The notes below the pieces were generated by a model. The model had not been told where the DNA came from. It made no database searches and saw only the letters and a list, made by a program, of their open reading frames with translations. Positions 1 through 9,035 of a stretch of 64,000 nucleotides of DNA are shown here, one piece after another. The stretch is from Paenibacillus sp. (GTDB taxonomy: Bacteria > Bacillota > Bacilli > Paenibacillales > YIM-B00363), in assembly GCF_031177825.1 (NCBI RefSeq), contig NZ_JAPSKE010000007.1:1-64000 (forward strand). The letters are read 5' to 3'. The translations under genes were made by a program, and so were the position numbers. Within the stretch, counting starts at the first letter, position 1; each line of letters starts with the position of its first letter.

Positions 1-37
<37 letters not shown>

Positions 38-49
38 ATTCTTCATCGC

Positions 50-126
50 GGAGCCGTGGTGTAGAGGCCTAACATGCCTGCCTGTCACGCAGGAGACCGC
101 GGGTTCGAATCCCGTCGGCTCCGCCA
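50..126 (+). tRNA. tRNA-Asp(GTC)
   Basis: Full cloverleaf. The acceptor GGAGCCG pairs with CGGCTCC, the anticodon loop CTGTCAC carries GTC, a GGTTCGAAT T loop is present and CCA is encoded. Confidence 0.95.
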
Positions 127-146
127 TCTTTACAGCAATACGAAAC

Positions 147-222
<76 letters not shown>

Positions 223-231
223 TGCTTTCAT

Positions 232-314
232 GGGGGATTAGCGAAGTGGCCAAACGCGGGAGACTGTAAATCTCTTCTCTTACGAGTTCGGTGGTTCGAA
301 TCCATCATCCCCCA
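232..314 (+). tRNA. tRNA-Tyr(GTA)
   Basis: Class II tRNA with a long variable arm. The acceptor GGGGGAT pairs with ATCCCCC, the anticodon is GTA and the T loop is GGTTCGAAT. CCA is not encoded and must be added by the nucleotidyltransferase. Confidence 0.95.
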
Positions 315-331
315 TTTCTCTTCGGAGATAT

Positions 332-404
332 GAGCCATTAGCTCAGTTGGTAGAGCACCTGACTTTTAATCAGGGTGTCGAAGGTTCGAGTCCTTCATGG
401 CTCA
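332..404 (+). tRNA. tRNA-Lys(TTT)
   Basis: The acceptor GAGCCAT pairs with ATGGCTC, and the anticodon stem CTGA/TCAG encloses TTT. CCA is not encoded. Confidence 0.95.
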
Positions 405-417
405 CTTTGTTTCGTTT

Positions 418-500
418 GCGGTTGTGGTGGAATGGCAGACACGCTATCTTGAGGGGGTAGTGGGCGTACGCTCGTGGAGGTTCGAGTCCTCTCAACCGCA
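418..500 (+). tRNA. tRNA-Leu(GAG)
   Basis: Class II tRNA with a long variable arm. The acceptor GCGGTTG pairs with CAACCGC, and the anticodon loop TTGAGGG carries GAG. CCA is not encoded. Confidence 0.95.
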
Positions 501-510
501 TTAGATCCAT

Positions 511-584
511 GGCGCCATAGCCAAGCGGTAAGGCAGAGCTCTGCAAAAGCTCTATCCCTAGTTCGACTCTAGGTGGCGCCTCCA
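511..584 (+). tRNA. tRNA-Cys(GCA)
   Basis: The acceptor GGCGCCA pairs with TGGCGCC, the anticodon stem GAGCT/AGCTC encloses GCA, and CCA is encoded. Confidence 0.95.
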
Positions 585-598
585 AATCGTTAAAATAA

Positions 599-672
599 CG
601 GGACGTAGCTCAGCTTGGTAGAGCACCTGGTTTGGGACCAGGGGGTCGCATGTTCGAATCGTGTCGTCCCGA
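599..672 (+). tRNA. tRNA-Pro(TGG)
   Basis: The acceptor CGGGACG pairs with CGTCCCG, and the anticodon stem CCTGG/CCAGG encloses TGG. It is the last tRNA of the array; CCA is not encoded. Confidence 0.95.
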
Positions 673-690
673 TACTTATATAAAACGGAT

Positions 691-720
691 AGGCGAAGCT
701 CTAGAGCTTTGCCTTTTCTG
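691..720 (+). terminator. Rho-independent terminator of the tRNA array
   Basis: A long palindromic stem (GGCGAAGCTC against GAGCTTTGCC, one wobble pair) is followed by TTTT. It lies 19 bases after tRNA-Pro. Confidence 0.8.
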
Positions 721-965
721 TATGTTCATACAGCTCGCGATTAACGCCGATTCCCCGAGCTTTGATAACCGCCCGTATCTACAGCATGATAGAAATTCCG
801 AGGGGAATGGCTGTCGCAAACGCGCCGGCTAGGCGTGTCAACCAATGCCCGGGACCTCCCGGCGTTTATTCTTTTTCAAACTTAAGATTTGGGGTGAGGA
901 TAGTAACGGGTTGCCGGATCGTATCCATCGAGCGCCGCGACGGGGCCGTACGGCATGTCCGTTGC
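721..965. other. Non-coding stretch, no gene recognised
   Basis: Reading frames here are short and match no family I recognise. The right part may hold the more decayed N-terminal portion of the PhnB-like remnant that follows. Confidence 0.5.
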
Positions 966-1144
966 GAAGACAGAACGACAATCGAAGATCCAATGACATC
1001 GAAGCGGGTCTTCGAGGCGCTGCAAGAAGGAGGCGGCAAGGTGACATGCCGTTTCAGGAGACGTTCTAAACGCCTAGGTACGGCATCGTCACGGACAAGT
1101 TCGGGGTTACGTTCCACATCGCGACGGAAGCCGGCGCGCAATAA
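966..1144 (+). pseudogene. PhnB-like (VOC superfamily) gene remnant
   Basis: Three adjacent pieces read like the C-terminal half of a PhnB-type VOC protein: TSKRVFEALQEGG, then MPFQETF, then RYGIVTDKFGVTFHI, closed by TAA at 1142. The first piece is in another frame from the other two, which fits a lost base near 1046. An in-frame stop splits the second and third pieces just after ETF. No intact N-terminal half is seen. PhnB-like proteins are small metal-binding domains of mostly unknown substrate. The order and spacing of the pieces make chance unlikely, but the family call is from memory of the motif. Confidence 0.6.
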
Positions 1145-1255
1145 GATAACAGGGACAACGGAAAGACTGTCGAGGGAACCTCTCAGCAGTCTTACTTCGC
1201 TTGAGCCTTAAGCAAATCTTAATCTGTTCCTCACCTCCTCTTAAGAAAGAGCATG

Positions 1256-1269
1256 TACACTGAAGTGTA
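1256..1269. promoter_or_regulatory. Perfect palindrome upstream of the carboxypeptidase gene
   Basis: TACACT-GA-AGTGTA lies 34 bases before the ATG of the next gene. It could be an operator; no regulator in the window can be tied to it. Confidence 0.3.
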
Positions 1270-1302
1270 TCGAAGACGAATCGACACCTAAGGGGGAACT
1301 TC

Positions 1303-2172
1303 ATGATGAAACACGCCGCGCTCCGACTTGCTCTGCCGAAGAGCTACCATTGGCCGATGACCCCGAACATCCGGGCGAAGGCGGGAATCGTGATCGACGC
1401 GAAGAGCGGCGAAGCGCTGTTCGCGAAGGCGGCGAACCAACCCGTCTACCCGGCCAGCATGACGAAAATAATGACGACGCTGCTGTTGTTGGAGGCTTGC
1501 GCCGACGACGAGACGTTCGTTGTCGGCGACGAGATCCGGCAGCGGGAGGACGGCGAGAGCTCCGCCGGCCTGCTCGAGGGCGAAACGCGGACCGCGGGAA
1601 GCTTGGCCGAGGCTTTGATGCTGGCGTCCGGCAACGACGCGGCGCGGACGGTCGCCCGCCAGCTTGTCCGGAAGCATTGCGGGAAGACGCTGTCGGCGGA
1701 GCGCAGCATGGTCTATTTCGCCGAGCTGATGAACTGGAAGGCGCGGGAGCTCGGCGCGGCGAACACGCGGTTCGCCAACGCCCACGGGCTCCACGATCCT
1801 AACCATGTCTCCACGGCGGCCGACCTCGCGCGAATCGCGCGGCGGGCGATGCGGAACGAGCGGTTCCGCGAGCTCGCGGGCCGGAAGGTCGGCGCGGACG
1901 GGCGGTACCGCAACCGCAATCTGCTGCTTCAGCCGGACAGCCCGTTCTACGACGCCGCGGCCACGGGCCTGAAGACCGGCTTCACGAGCGCGGCGGGGTA
2001 TTGCCTCGCGGCTTCGGCGAGCGCCGGAGGCGTCGAACTGATCGCGATCGTGCTTCGTTCGACGGAGGACGGTCGATGGACGGACGCGCGGAAGCTGCTG
2101 GACTACGGCTTCCGCCGCCGTCGAGGAATCGCGGCGCGGGATTGTCAAAACGGGAAGAAACGATTATTCTGA
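1303..2172 (+). CDS. D-alanyl-D-alanine carboxypeptidase-like protein (peptidase S11)
   Basis: Penicillin-binding DD-carboxypeptidases trim the terminal D-Ala of peptidoglycan stem peptides outside the membrane. All three active-site motifs are present: S52-x-x-K55 (in PASMTK), S109-G-N111 and K224-T-G226. The 289 residues cover the S11 catalytic domain but not the C-terminal PBP5 domain or membrane anchor of DacA/DacF. The N-terminus up to about residue 25 is short and has no hydrophobic stretch, so no signal peptide is visible, which is odd for a cell-wall enzyme. AAGGGGGAA precedes the double ATG. The histidine kinase gene starts 31 bases downstream. Family call firm; location in the cell open. 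Confidence 0.85.
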   Translation: MMKHAALRLALPKSYHWPMTPNIRAKAGIVIDAKSGEALFAKAANQPVYPASMTKIMTTLLLLEACADDETFVVGDEIRQREDGESSAGLLEGETRTAGSLAEALMLASGNDAARTVARQLVRKHCGKTLSAERSMVYFAELMNWKARELGAANTRFANAHGLHDPNHVSTAADLARIARRAMRNERFRELAGRKVGADGRYRNRNLLLQPDSPFYDAAATGLKTGFTSAAGYCLAASASAGGVELIAIVLRSTEDGRWTDARKLLDYGFRRRRGIAARDCQNGKKRLF

Positions 2173-2203
2173 ACTTGCCAATCCATGGGAAAGCAGGTTC
2201 CGA

Positions 2204-3961
2204 ATGCCGATACCGAAGACTTTAAAGCATCGCCTCATTTTCCTCTTGCTGCTCTGTTCGTTGTTCCCCGTCGTCGTCATCGGAACGATGTCCCACTCGT
2301 CCATGTACTCCATGCTGCGGAACGAAGCGGAGAAGGGGGTGGCCGGCAACCTCCATCAAACCCGCCTCTCCTTCGAAAACACGTTAAGCCAGTTGAACCA
2401 CGCATCGCAGCAGCTCGTCTTCGAGGGCGAGATCGGCCGCAAGCTGGACGCGTACTTGAGCGAAGCGGATATGTTCGAGAAGCGGCGGCTCAGCGAGGAG
2501 ATCGAAAGCGAAATCAGCTTGATTCATTTCACGAATCCGACGCTCGGCGTCATCTTTTATTATTTGGCGGATAGGAACGAAGTGATCTTCGACAACGCTC
2601 CGCTGCACGCCGACTTCGACTTCTTCGAGCATCCGCTGCTGGCGGAGCAGCTGTACTTCACGTATTACGGTCCGCATGTGTCGATCAACCCGCTGGACGG
2701 CAACAAGGTGCTCTCCGTCGTGCGCAAGGTGGACATCCCGGCCCGCGACGACGTGTATTTGTACATGGAGACGGACTTCAAGCTGACGGACCGCATCTTA
2801 AGCACGGACGATATTTTCCGAGATACGTCGTACTTCTTCGTGGACAGCATGGACCGGATCGCGTACAGCGAGAAGGAGGCCGATTTTCCGACCGGGACGA
2901 GCCATCCTCCGCGTGCCGCCGGGGGCTCGGTCAAGAAGAAGGGCTATTATTTGTTCGAAGAAGCGAGCAACCAGTCGTGGCGCATCGTCGCCGCGGTGCC
3001 GGAAGAATCCTACAACCAAGCGATCCATCGGTGGGTGACGAAATTCGCCGTGCTCGCCGCGCTGTCCGTCACGGTCGGCTGCTTCCTGGCGTACATCATC
3101 TGGCGTATGGTCTACAAGCCGCTGCTTCAGCTCCAGCGGAACATCCGCCGCTTGAAGCACGGGCAAATGTCGGAGCCGCTCGACTTCACGTACCAGAAGG
3201 TGGTCGAATTTTCCGAAATCCATCGGGACTTCGCTTCGATGAAGCAGACGATCGACGAATTGATCGTCGACGTCGACCGCAACGCGCAGGCGAAGAAGCA
3301 GCTCGAGATCGAAAATTTGTTGTACAAGATCAATCCGCATTTCATCCACAACACGTTGGATACGATTCGTTGGTTGGCTCGGGTGAACGGTCATCACGAG
3401 ACGGACCGGCTCGTGTCCGCGCTGAATCGGCTGCTGCATTACAATCTTGGCAAAGGACGGACCGCAACGATTCGTGAAGAAATGGAAGCGCTTAAAAACT
3501 ATGTGATGCTGCAGGGCGTCCGCTACAACTTTACGTTCGACGTGCGGGTGAACGCGGCGAAGGAGCTGCTGGAGCTGCCCGTGCCGCGCTTCATCCTGCA
3601 GCCCTTGGTCGAGAATTCGATCTCCCACGGCCTCCGGAACAAGAGCGGCGGACAAGGCGTCATCGAGGTCATCGTAAGGGAAGAAGCCGGCTTCTCCGGC
3701 ATCGTCATCGAGGTTCGGGATAACGGATACGGCATGACGGAGGAAGAAGCGAAGCTGTTGATGAGCGGCGAAGGCGAATATAACAGCAAGACGGGCATGG
3801 GCATCGGATGGCACTACGTACGGCGGATGCTGGAGCTGCAGTTCGCGGGAGAGGCGAGCATGCAGTTGTCCAGCAGTCTCGGCATGGGGACGGCCATTAC
3901 GCTGCGGCTGCCGATCGAACGGAAGGAGGGACGACCGAATGTTGAACGTGATGGTCGTTGA
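2204..3961 (+). CDS. YesM-type sensor histidine kinase
   Basis: Membrane sensor kinase of the LytS/YesM group that phosphorylates the YesN-type regulator encoded next. Transmembrane segments lie at about residues 9-29 and 280-302 and flank an extracytoplasmic sensor region; a HAMP-like segment follows to about 355. The His_kinase motif NPHFIHNT starts at N377, with H379 the likely phosphoacceptor. The ATPase has an N box (ILQPLVENS, from 464) and a G box (DNGYGM, from about 506). The end overlaps the regulator gene by 23 bases, so the two are translationally coupled. The following binding protein and permeases suggest it senses an oligosaccharide, as in other Paenibacillus loci of this layout; the ligand is unknown. 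Confidence 0.92.
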   Translation: MPIPKTLKHRLIFLLLLCSLFPVVVIGTMSHSSMYSMLRNEAEKGVAGNLHQTRLSFENTLSQLNHASQQLVFEGEIGRKLDAYLSEADMFEKRRLSEEIESEISLIHFTNPTLGVIFYYLADRNEVIFDNAPLHADFDFFEHPLLAEQLYFTYYGPHVSINPLDGNKVLSVVRKVDIPARDDVYLYMETDFKLTDRILSTDDIFRDTSYFFVDSMDRIAYSEKEADFPTGTSHPPRAAGGSVKKKGYYLFEEASNQSWRIVAAVPEESYNQAIHRWVTKFAVLAALSVTVGCFLAYIIWRMVYKPLLQLQRNIRRLKHGQMSEPLDFTYQKVVEFSEIHRDFASMKQTIDELIVDVDRNAQAKKQLEIENLLYKINPHFIHNTLDTIRWLARVNGHHETDRLVSALNRLLHYNLGKGRTATIREEMEALKNYVMLQGVRYNFTFDVRVNAAKELLELPVPRFILQPLVENSISHGLRNKSGGQGVIEVIVREEAGFSGIVIEVRDNGYGMTEEEAKLLMSGEGEYNSKTGMGIGWHYVRRMLELQFAGEASMQLSSSLGMGTAITLRLPIERKEGRPNVERDGR

Positions 3962-5288
3962 CGACGATTATTTGGTCCGGCAAGGTTTTATCCGCATCAT
4001 GCCTTGGGAATCGTTCGGCATGAAGGTGGTATGCGAAGCGAGCGACGGGGCGGAGGCGCTGACGACGTTGAGCCGCCATGCGGTGGACGTGCTGATAACC
4101 GACTTGGCGATGCCGGTCATGTCGGGACTCGAGCTCATGAAGGAAGCGAAGGAACGGTATCCGCACCTACATATGGTCGTGCTGACCTTCCATCACGAGT
4201 TCGACTTGGTGCGGGACGCGCTCCGCCTCGGCGCGTTGGATTACATCACGAAGGTGGAGCTCGAACAGGATCAGATGGCCGTCATCCTGCAGCGCATCCG
4301 CGATCGGATCGGACAGCGGACGCCGCCCGGTCAGCAGAACGCGGAGGGCGGCGGCGCCCGGTACTTCGAAGATGACGCGGCGCTCGCGGCGTTCCGAACG
4401 AACGGCGCGGAGAAGGAGTGGAGCTTCGTCGATGCCGGCGGTGCGCCGGAAGGGAGTCCGGCCGAGGCGTCGGACCGTCATCCGATGGACGTTGTCCGGG
4501 TGCGATGGACGGGCGTGCGGGGGACGGAGAAGAAGGAGCTGCTCCAGAGGCTGCGCTTGTACGGGGAGCATGCGCTCTATTACGGCTGGGACGAAGAAGC
4601 GCGCGAATGCGAACTGCCCTCGGAGCTGCTGGCGGAGCAACGGCCGCCCGCGAAGGAGGAGACGATCCGGCTCGGCCTCGACTGGTGCAAGCTGTCGTGG
4701 ATGACGGATCCGGTCGTCTTCGACCGGCTGCTGGAGGAGACGGCGAGGCTTCGGCTGCCGGCGGCGCAGCTGGAGCAGATGTTTTACATGGCCATCGAGG
4801 AATGGGCGAAGGTGTTCGATCCGGAATCGTTCCGCATCGATCCGGCGCATCGGCCGCATACGTGGAAGGGCTGGACGCGCTGGCTGAGCGGCGTCCGCCG
4901 CGCCGTGCTGAGCAAGGCCGACCGGCAGGCGTATTCGCTCGAGGTCATCGCGTGCGTGACGAAGGCGGTCGATCTGGTCAATCAGGACGTCAGAGCCGAA
5001 ATTCAACTGCCCGACGTCGCGAAGAAGGTCGGCATGAGCCGCAGCTATTTCAGCCGATGCTTCCACGACATCGTCGGCGTCACCTTCCAGGAGTACATCC
5101 GGGACTCGCGCATTCGGCGCGCCAAGACGCTGCTGCTGTCGACGAATAAGTCGGTCGGCTGGATCGCGTCCGAATCCGGTTACCCGAACGAACGATATTT
5201 CAGCCGCGTGTTCCGGGACGTGACGGGGATGCTGCCGCGCGAGTACCGGAAGCAATCGGCGGCTCATGTCACGAATCGTCCGAAATAA
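3939..5288 (+). CDS. YesN-type response regulator (REC + AraC HTH)
   Basis: DNA-binding partner of the upstream kinase. The N-terminal receiver domain (about 1-120) has the acidic pair in VVDDDYL, the phosphoacceptor D55 in TDLAMP, and the conserved lysine in ITKVEL. A linker of about 220 residues follows. The C-terminal 100 residues form a double helix-turn-helix of the AraC family (PDVAKKVGMSRSYFSRCF and GWIASESGYPNERYFSR, ending in LPREYRK). The start lies inside the kinase gene. Its likely target is the promoter of the binding protein gene 150 bases downstream. Confidence 0.92.
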   Translation: MLNVMVVDDDYLVRQGFIRIMPWESFGMKVVCEASDGAEALTTLSRHAVDVLITDLAMPVMSGLELMKEAKERYPHLHMVVLTFHHEFDLVRDALRLGALDYITKVELEQDQMAVILQRIRDRIGQRTPPGQQNAEGGGARYFEDDAALAAFRTNGAEKEWSFVDAGGAPEGSPAEASDRHPMDVVRVRWTGVRGTEKKELLQRLRLYGEHALYYGWDEEARECELPSELLAEQRPPAKEETIRLGLDWCKLSWMTDPVVFDRLLEETARLRLPAAQLEQMFYMAIEEWAKVFDPESFRIDPAHRPHTWKGWTRWLSGVRRAVLSKADRQAYSLEVIACVTKAVDLVNQDVRAEIQLPDVAKKVGMSRSYFSRCFHDIVGVTFQEYIRDSRIRRAKTLLLSTNKSVGWIASESGYPNERYFSRVFRDVTGMLPREYRKQSAAHVTNRPK

Positions 5289-5380
5289 AGTGCAACATCG
5301 TCTTCCGATCCTCCACCCGCGGCGCCGCAGAAGATGATTTGGTCGCGAATTGCGGATGCAGTGTGCCGTTCGGGGCGCAG

Positions 5381-5400
5381 ATTTTCACTATAATGAAAAT
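5381..5400 (+). promoter_or_regulatory. -10 box inside a dyad, upstream of the solute-binding protein gene
   Basis: TATAAT at 5389-5394 sits inside the inverted repeat ATTTTCA-N6-TGAAAAT. No good -35 box stands 17 bases upstream, which fits a promoter needing an activator such as the YesN-type regulator. Confidence 0.5.
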
Positions 5401-5407
5401 CGTATAA

Positions 5408-5421
5408 AGAAAGCGATTACA
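5408..5421 (+). promoter_or_regulatory. Candidate cre site (CcpA)
   Basis: AGAAAGCGATTACA matches the Bacillus cre consensus TGWAANCGNTNWCA at 13 of 14 positions. It lies just downstream of the predicted -10 box, where CcpA binding blocks transcription. This predicts glucose repression of the binding protein and permeases. Confidence 0.6.
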
Positions 5422-5437
5422 AAAAAGGAGGATCACA

Positions 5438-7117
5438 ATGGTTCAACGTTCGTTCAAGGGGATGACGATGCTGCTGCTCCTGCTTTCCCTGATCGTCACG
5501 GCCTGCACTGGCAACAACGCGGGGAATCCGGAGGGAGCGTCGGGAGATCCGGCGCCGACCGCCGAAGCGGGAGGGAAGACGGCCGAGAAGCCGAAGGAGG
5601 AAGCGCCCGCGGCGGAGGCGATCGATCCGTACCGCATGCCGGAGCCCGCGACGTTCACCACCTTCAAGCACTTGGGCGCCGACGCCAAGCTGCCGGAAGG
5701 CGACACGGTGGAGGACAACCAGTATACGCGTTATTTGAAAGAGAAGGCGAATATCGAGGTCGAAATTTTATGGTACGCCTCGGGCAACGACTACGAACAG
5801 AAGTCGAAGCTCGCGATCGGCAGCGGCGACATCCCGGACGTCATGTTCGTCGACGAGCAGACGTTCAAGACGCTCGCGAACGCGGGGCAGCTGGAGGATC
5901 TGACCGAAGTATACGAAAAGTATAAGGCGCCGCTGACCGAAGAGCTGTACGCTTCGACGAACGGCATGGCGCTCGAGAAAGCGACGATCGACGGCAAGCT
6001 GCTCGCGATTCCGAACATCGCGGTTCAGGCGGACGCGCTCAGCATGGTGTGGGTGCGGCAGGACTGGCTCGACAAGCTCGGTCTCGAAGGACCGAAGACG
6101 GTGTCGGACGTCGAGAAGATCGCCAAAGCGTTCGTCGACAACAAGATGGGCGGCGACGGCACGATCGGCCTGACGGCCGGCACGTTGGACGCGCCGATGA
6201 AGGCGGGCCGCCACAATCTCAAAGGGCTGTTCGGCGCCTACAACGCTTACCCGGGCAACTGGGTCCGGGACGGCGCCGGCAATCTCGCCTACGGTTCGAT
6301 TCTGCCGGAGACGAAAGCGGCGCTCGGCAAAATCCGCGACATGTACGCGGCCGGCCTCATCGACAAGGAATTCGCGATCCGCAAGGATACGGATCAGATG
6401 GTGATCTCCGGCAAAGCCGGCATGTTCTTCGGCCCGTGGTGGTCGGGCGGCATCGCGAGAGACACGTACGCGAACTTCCCGGACGCGAACTTCAAGGTGT
6501 ACGCCGTCCACGACGACAAGGGCCAGCTGAACAACCTGCAGCTGCCCGTCAGCAGCCGATTCATGGTCGTTCGCAAAGGCATGAAACATCCGGAAGCGGC
6601 GATCGTGTACATCAACACGTACATTCGCTCGGAGCGCAAGGCCGAGCCGGACGCGCTCAAGCTGGACGCTACGATTTCGACGGAATTCTGGCCGATCGGC
6701 AACGGCACGTTCGACTACGCCGACGCGGTGGAGCGCAAATCCGACCTGTTGGCCGACGCGCTCGCGGGCAAGATCAAGCCGGAAGAGCTGAAGCCGGAAG
6801 TGAAGCTGCTGTACGACTTCGCGAAAGCCGACGAAGCCGCGCCTCGTAAAGATTTGGCCGGTTGGGGCCGCTTCTGGGGGTATACCGAGCCGGCGCAGCT
6901 GCTGAAGGTGCCGATGAACTCGCTTTACAACGAATTCACGACGACGACGAAGACGATGGAGCGCAAGTGGGCGAACCTGAAGAAGTTGGAAGAGGAATAC
7001 TTCTACGCGATCGTCATGGGCAACCGCCCGCTCGACGACTTCGATAAGTTCGTATCGGAGTGGAAAGCGCAGGGCGGCGACGAAATTACGACCGAGGTGC
7101 AAGCGGAAGTGAAGTAA
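5438..7117 (+). CDS. Extracellular solute-binding lipoprotein, sugar ABC transporter
   Basis: LplA/YtcQ-like binding protein that captures a sugar or oligosaccharide at the outer face of the membrane. A lipoprotein signal peptide ends at the lipobox VTAC with C23 as lipidation site, followed by a Gly/Ala/Pro/Glu-rich linker. The mature part (about 530 residues) is typical of family 1 binding proteins of Paenibacillus. A strong AAAAGGAGG precedes the ATG. It is the first gene of a binding protein-permease-permease set with no ATPase gene; such systems usually share an MsmX-type ATPase encoded elsewhere. Substrate unknown. Confidence 0.9.
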   Translation: MVQRSFKGMTMLLLLLSLIVTACTGNNAGNPEGASGDPAPTAEAGGKTAEKPKEEAPAAEAIDPYRMPEPATFTTFKHLGADAKLPEGDTVEDNQYTRYLKEKANIEVEILWYASGNDYEQKSKLAIGSGDIPDVMFVDEQTFKTLANAGQLEDLTEVYEKYKAPLTEELYASTNGMALEKATIDGKLLAIPNIAVQADALSMVWVRQDWLDKLGLEGPKTVSDVEKIAKAFVDNKMGGDGTIGLTAGTLDAPMKAGRHNLKGLFGAYNAYPGNWVRDGAGNLAYGSILPETKAALGKIRDMYAAGLIDKEFAIRKDTDQMVISGKAGMFFGPWWSGGIARDTYANFPDANFKVYAVHDDKGQLNNLQLPVSSRFMVVRKGMKHPEAAIVYINTYIRSERKAEPDALKLDATISTEFWPIGNGTFDYADAVERKSDLLADALAGKIKPEELKPEVKLLYDFAKADEAAPRKDLAGWGRFWGYTEPAQLLKVPMNSLYNEFTTTTKTMERKWANLKKLEEEYFYAIVMGNRPLDDFDKFVSEWKAQGGDEITTEVQAEVK

Positions 7118-7207
7118 GGCGAAGGAACGGAGAGAGGAGCGCCGACGCGAGGCCGGTACTTGGCGGCGCTTCTCTTTTCTTTACCAAACGGAAGGCGGGC
7201 ACAATCG

Positions 7208-8092
7208 ATGAAGAGCTTCCAGAAGCATTTTCACCTCATGCTGCTGCCGGGCATGGCGCTGCTGATCGTATTTCATCTCGTGCCGATGTTCGGCGTCTTG
7301 ATCGCGTTCCAAGACTTCAATATCGGCCTCGGGATTCGAAACTCTCCGTGGATCGGGCTCGAAAATTTCGAATATTTGTTTCAGATTCGGGACAGCAAGG
7401 TCATTTTCTATAATACGATCTTTATTTCCATGGGGAAAATTATCGCCGGCCTCGTCGTGCCGGTCACCTTCGCGATTCTGCTCAACGAGCTTCGCCTCGC
7501 GGCGTTCAAGCGGTGGGTGCAGACGATCGTCTATTTGCCGCACTTCTTGTCGTGGGTCATTCTCGCGGGAGTGATGATCGACATGCTGTCCATGGACGGC
7601 ATCGTCAACAACGTTATCGGGCTGTTCGGCGGCGAGAGAATTATGTTCCTAGCAAGCAACGAATGGTTTCCATGGCTTATTATCGGCTCGGATACGTGGA
7701 AGGACTTCGGCTTCGCGGCGATCGTCTACCTCGCGGCGCTGGCGGGCATCGACCCGACCTTGTACGAAGCCGCCGACATCGACGGGGCGACGCGATTCCA
7801 GAAGATCGTCTATATCACGTTCCCGAACTTGGTGCCTACGATCATATTGCTGGCGACGCTCAGCATCGGAAATATATTGAACGCCGGATTCGATCAAATC
7901 TTCAACTTGTACAATCCGCTCGTATATCCGAGCGGCGACGTCATCGACACGTACGTATATCGGGTCGGGCTCGTCGAAGCGCAGTACGGCTTCGCGACGG
8001 CCGTCGGCTTGCTGAAGTCCGTAATCGGGTTCATCTTGATCATCATCTCGTACCGCTTGGCGTATCGCTACGCGAACTATCGAATTTTCTAG
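7208..8092 (+). CDS. Sugar ABC transporter permease, LplB type
   Basis: Inner-membrane permease with about six transmembrane segments. The EAA loop that docks the ATPase is seen as YEAADIDGATRFQKI near residue 195. The N-terminal LLPGMALLIVFHLVPMFG is typical of LplB-like proteins. I chose the ATG at 7208, preceded by AAGGCGGG; an upstream TTG in frame at 7160 would add 16 unconserved residues. It lies 90 bases after the binding protein gene and pairs with the second permease. Confidence 0.9.
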   Translation: MKSFQKHFHLMLLPGMALLIVFHLVPMFGVLIAFQDFNIGLGIRNSPWIGLENFEYLFQIRDSKVIFYNTIFISMGKIIAGLVVPVTFAILLNELRLAAFKRWVQTIVYLPHFLSWVILAGVMIDMLSMDGIVNNVIGLFGGERIMFLASNEWFPWLIIGSDTWKDFGFAAIVYLAALAGIDPTLYEAADIDGATRFQKIVYITFPNLVPTIILLATLSIGNILNAGFDQIFNLYNPLVYPSGDVIDTYVYRVGLVEAQYGFATAVGLLKSVIGFILIIISYRLAYRYANYRIF

Positions 8093-8113
8093 GAAGGGAG
8101 GTGCGGCTGGAAC

Positions 8114-8998
8114 ATGGTAAGAGATAAAACCTTCGCCGCCCGCGCCTGGGACGCGACGCTCGTGGCGCTCATGGCGGTCGTCTCCTTCCTGTCGCTGGCG
8201 CCGATCATTCATACGGTCGCGATCTCGTTCAGCAACATGGCGGCCGCGGCCGGCGGATTCGTGACGTTCTGGCCGGTCGGCTTCAATCTGGAATCTTACC
8301 GCAAGATCATCGTCGACCCGCACTTCGGGAACGCCTTCCTGGTGTCGGTGCAGCGCGTGCTGCTCGGCGGCGCGATCAACTTCGTCCTCACCGTGCTGAT
8401 GGCGTACCCGTTGTCCCGAAGCCCGAAGGAATTCCGGACCCGGCATTATTACATGTGGTTTCTGCTGTTCACGATGCTGTTCAGCGGCGGCATGATTCCG
8501 CTGTACCTTGTCGTGAAATCCTTGGGCATGTTCAATACGCTGTGGGCGCTCGTGCTGCCGGGCGCGGTGCCGGTGTTCAACGTCGTCCTGCTCATGAACT
8601 TCTTCCGCAACTTGCCGAAGGAGCTCAGCGAAGCGGGCACGATCGACGGCGCGGGCCCGTGGTTCATGCTGCTGCGCGTCTTCCTGCCGCTGTCGCTGCC
8701 CGCGCTCGCCACCGTGACGCTGTTCAGCCTCGTCGGCCACTGGAACTCGTTCTTCGACGGGCTGATCTTCATGCGCAGCGTCGAGTCGTATCCGTTGCAG
8801 ACGTACATTCAGCAGCTCGTCGTGCAGCTGTCGCCGGAATATCTCGATTCCACGAATCTCGAGCTGCTGGATAAGCTGTCGGACAAAACGCTGAACGCGG
8901 CGAAGATCATGGTATCGATGATTCCGATTCTGATCGTGTACCCGTTCCTGCAGCGGTATTTCATTCACGGCATCATGCTCGGCTCCGTGAAGGAGTAG
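8114..8998 (+). CDS. Sugar ABC transporter permease, YtcP/LplC type
   Basis: Second permease of the heterodimeric channel, 294 residues with about six transmembrane segments. The EAA loop reads SEAGTIDGAGPWFMLL. The end FLQRYFIHGIMLGSVKE is the usual C-terminus of this family. AGGGAGG lies upstream of the ATG. It is the last gene of the unit; a terminator follows at once. Confidence 0.92.
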   Translation: MVRDKTFAARAWDATLVALMAVVSFLSLAPIIHTVAISFSNMAAAAGGFVTFWPVGFNLESYRKIIVDPHFGNAFLVSVQRVLLGGAINFVLTVLMAYPLSRSPKEFRTRHYYMWFLLFTMLFSGGMIPLYLVVKSLGMFNTLWALVLPGAVPVFNVVLLMNFFRNLPKELSEAGTIDGAGPWFMLLRVFLPLSLPALATVTLFSLVGHWNSFFDGLIFMRSVESYPLQTYIQQLVVQLSPEYLDSTNLELLDKLSDKTLNAAKIMVSMIPILIVYPFLQRYFIHGIMLGSVKE

Positions 8999-9006
8999 CA
9001 GGATAG

Positions 9007-9035
9007 GCACCCTCTCTTTCGAGGGTGCTTTTTTT
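9007..9035 (+). terminator. Rho-independent terminator after the sugar transport unit
   Basis: GCACCCTC pairs with GAGGGTGC, followed by seven T. Confidence 0.92.

Noticed and set aside
7649-9010. 453-residue antisense frame opposite the first pair of permeases
   Set aside because: Low-complexity Arg/Glu/His/Gln composition typical of antisense in high-GC genes; the permeases are certain.
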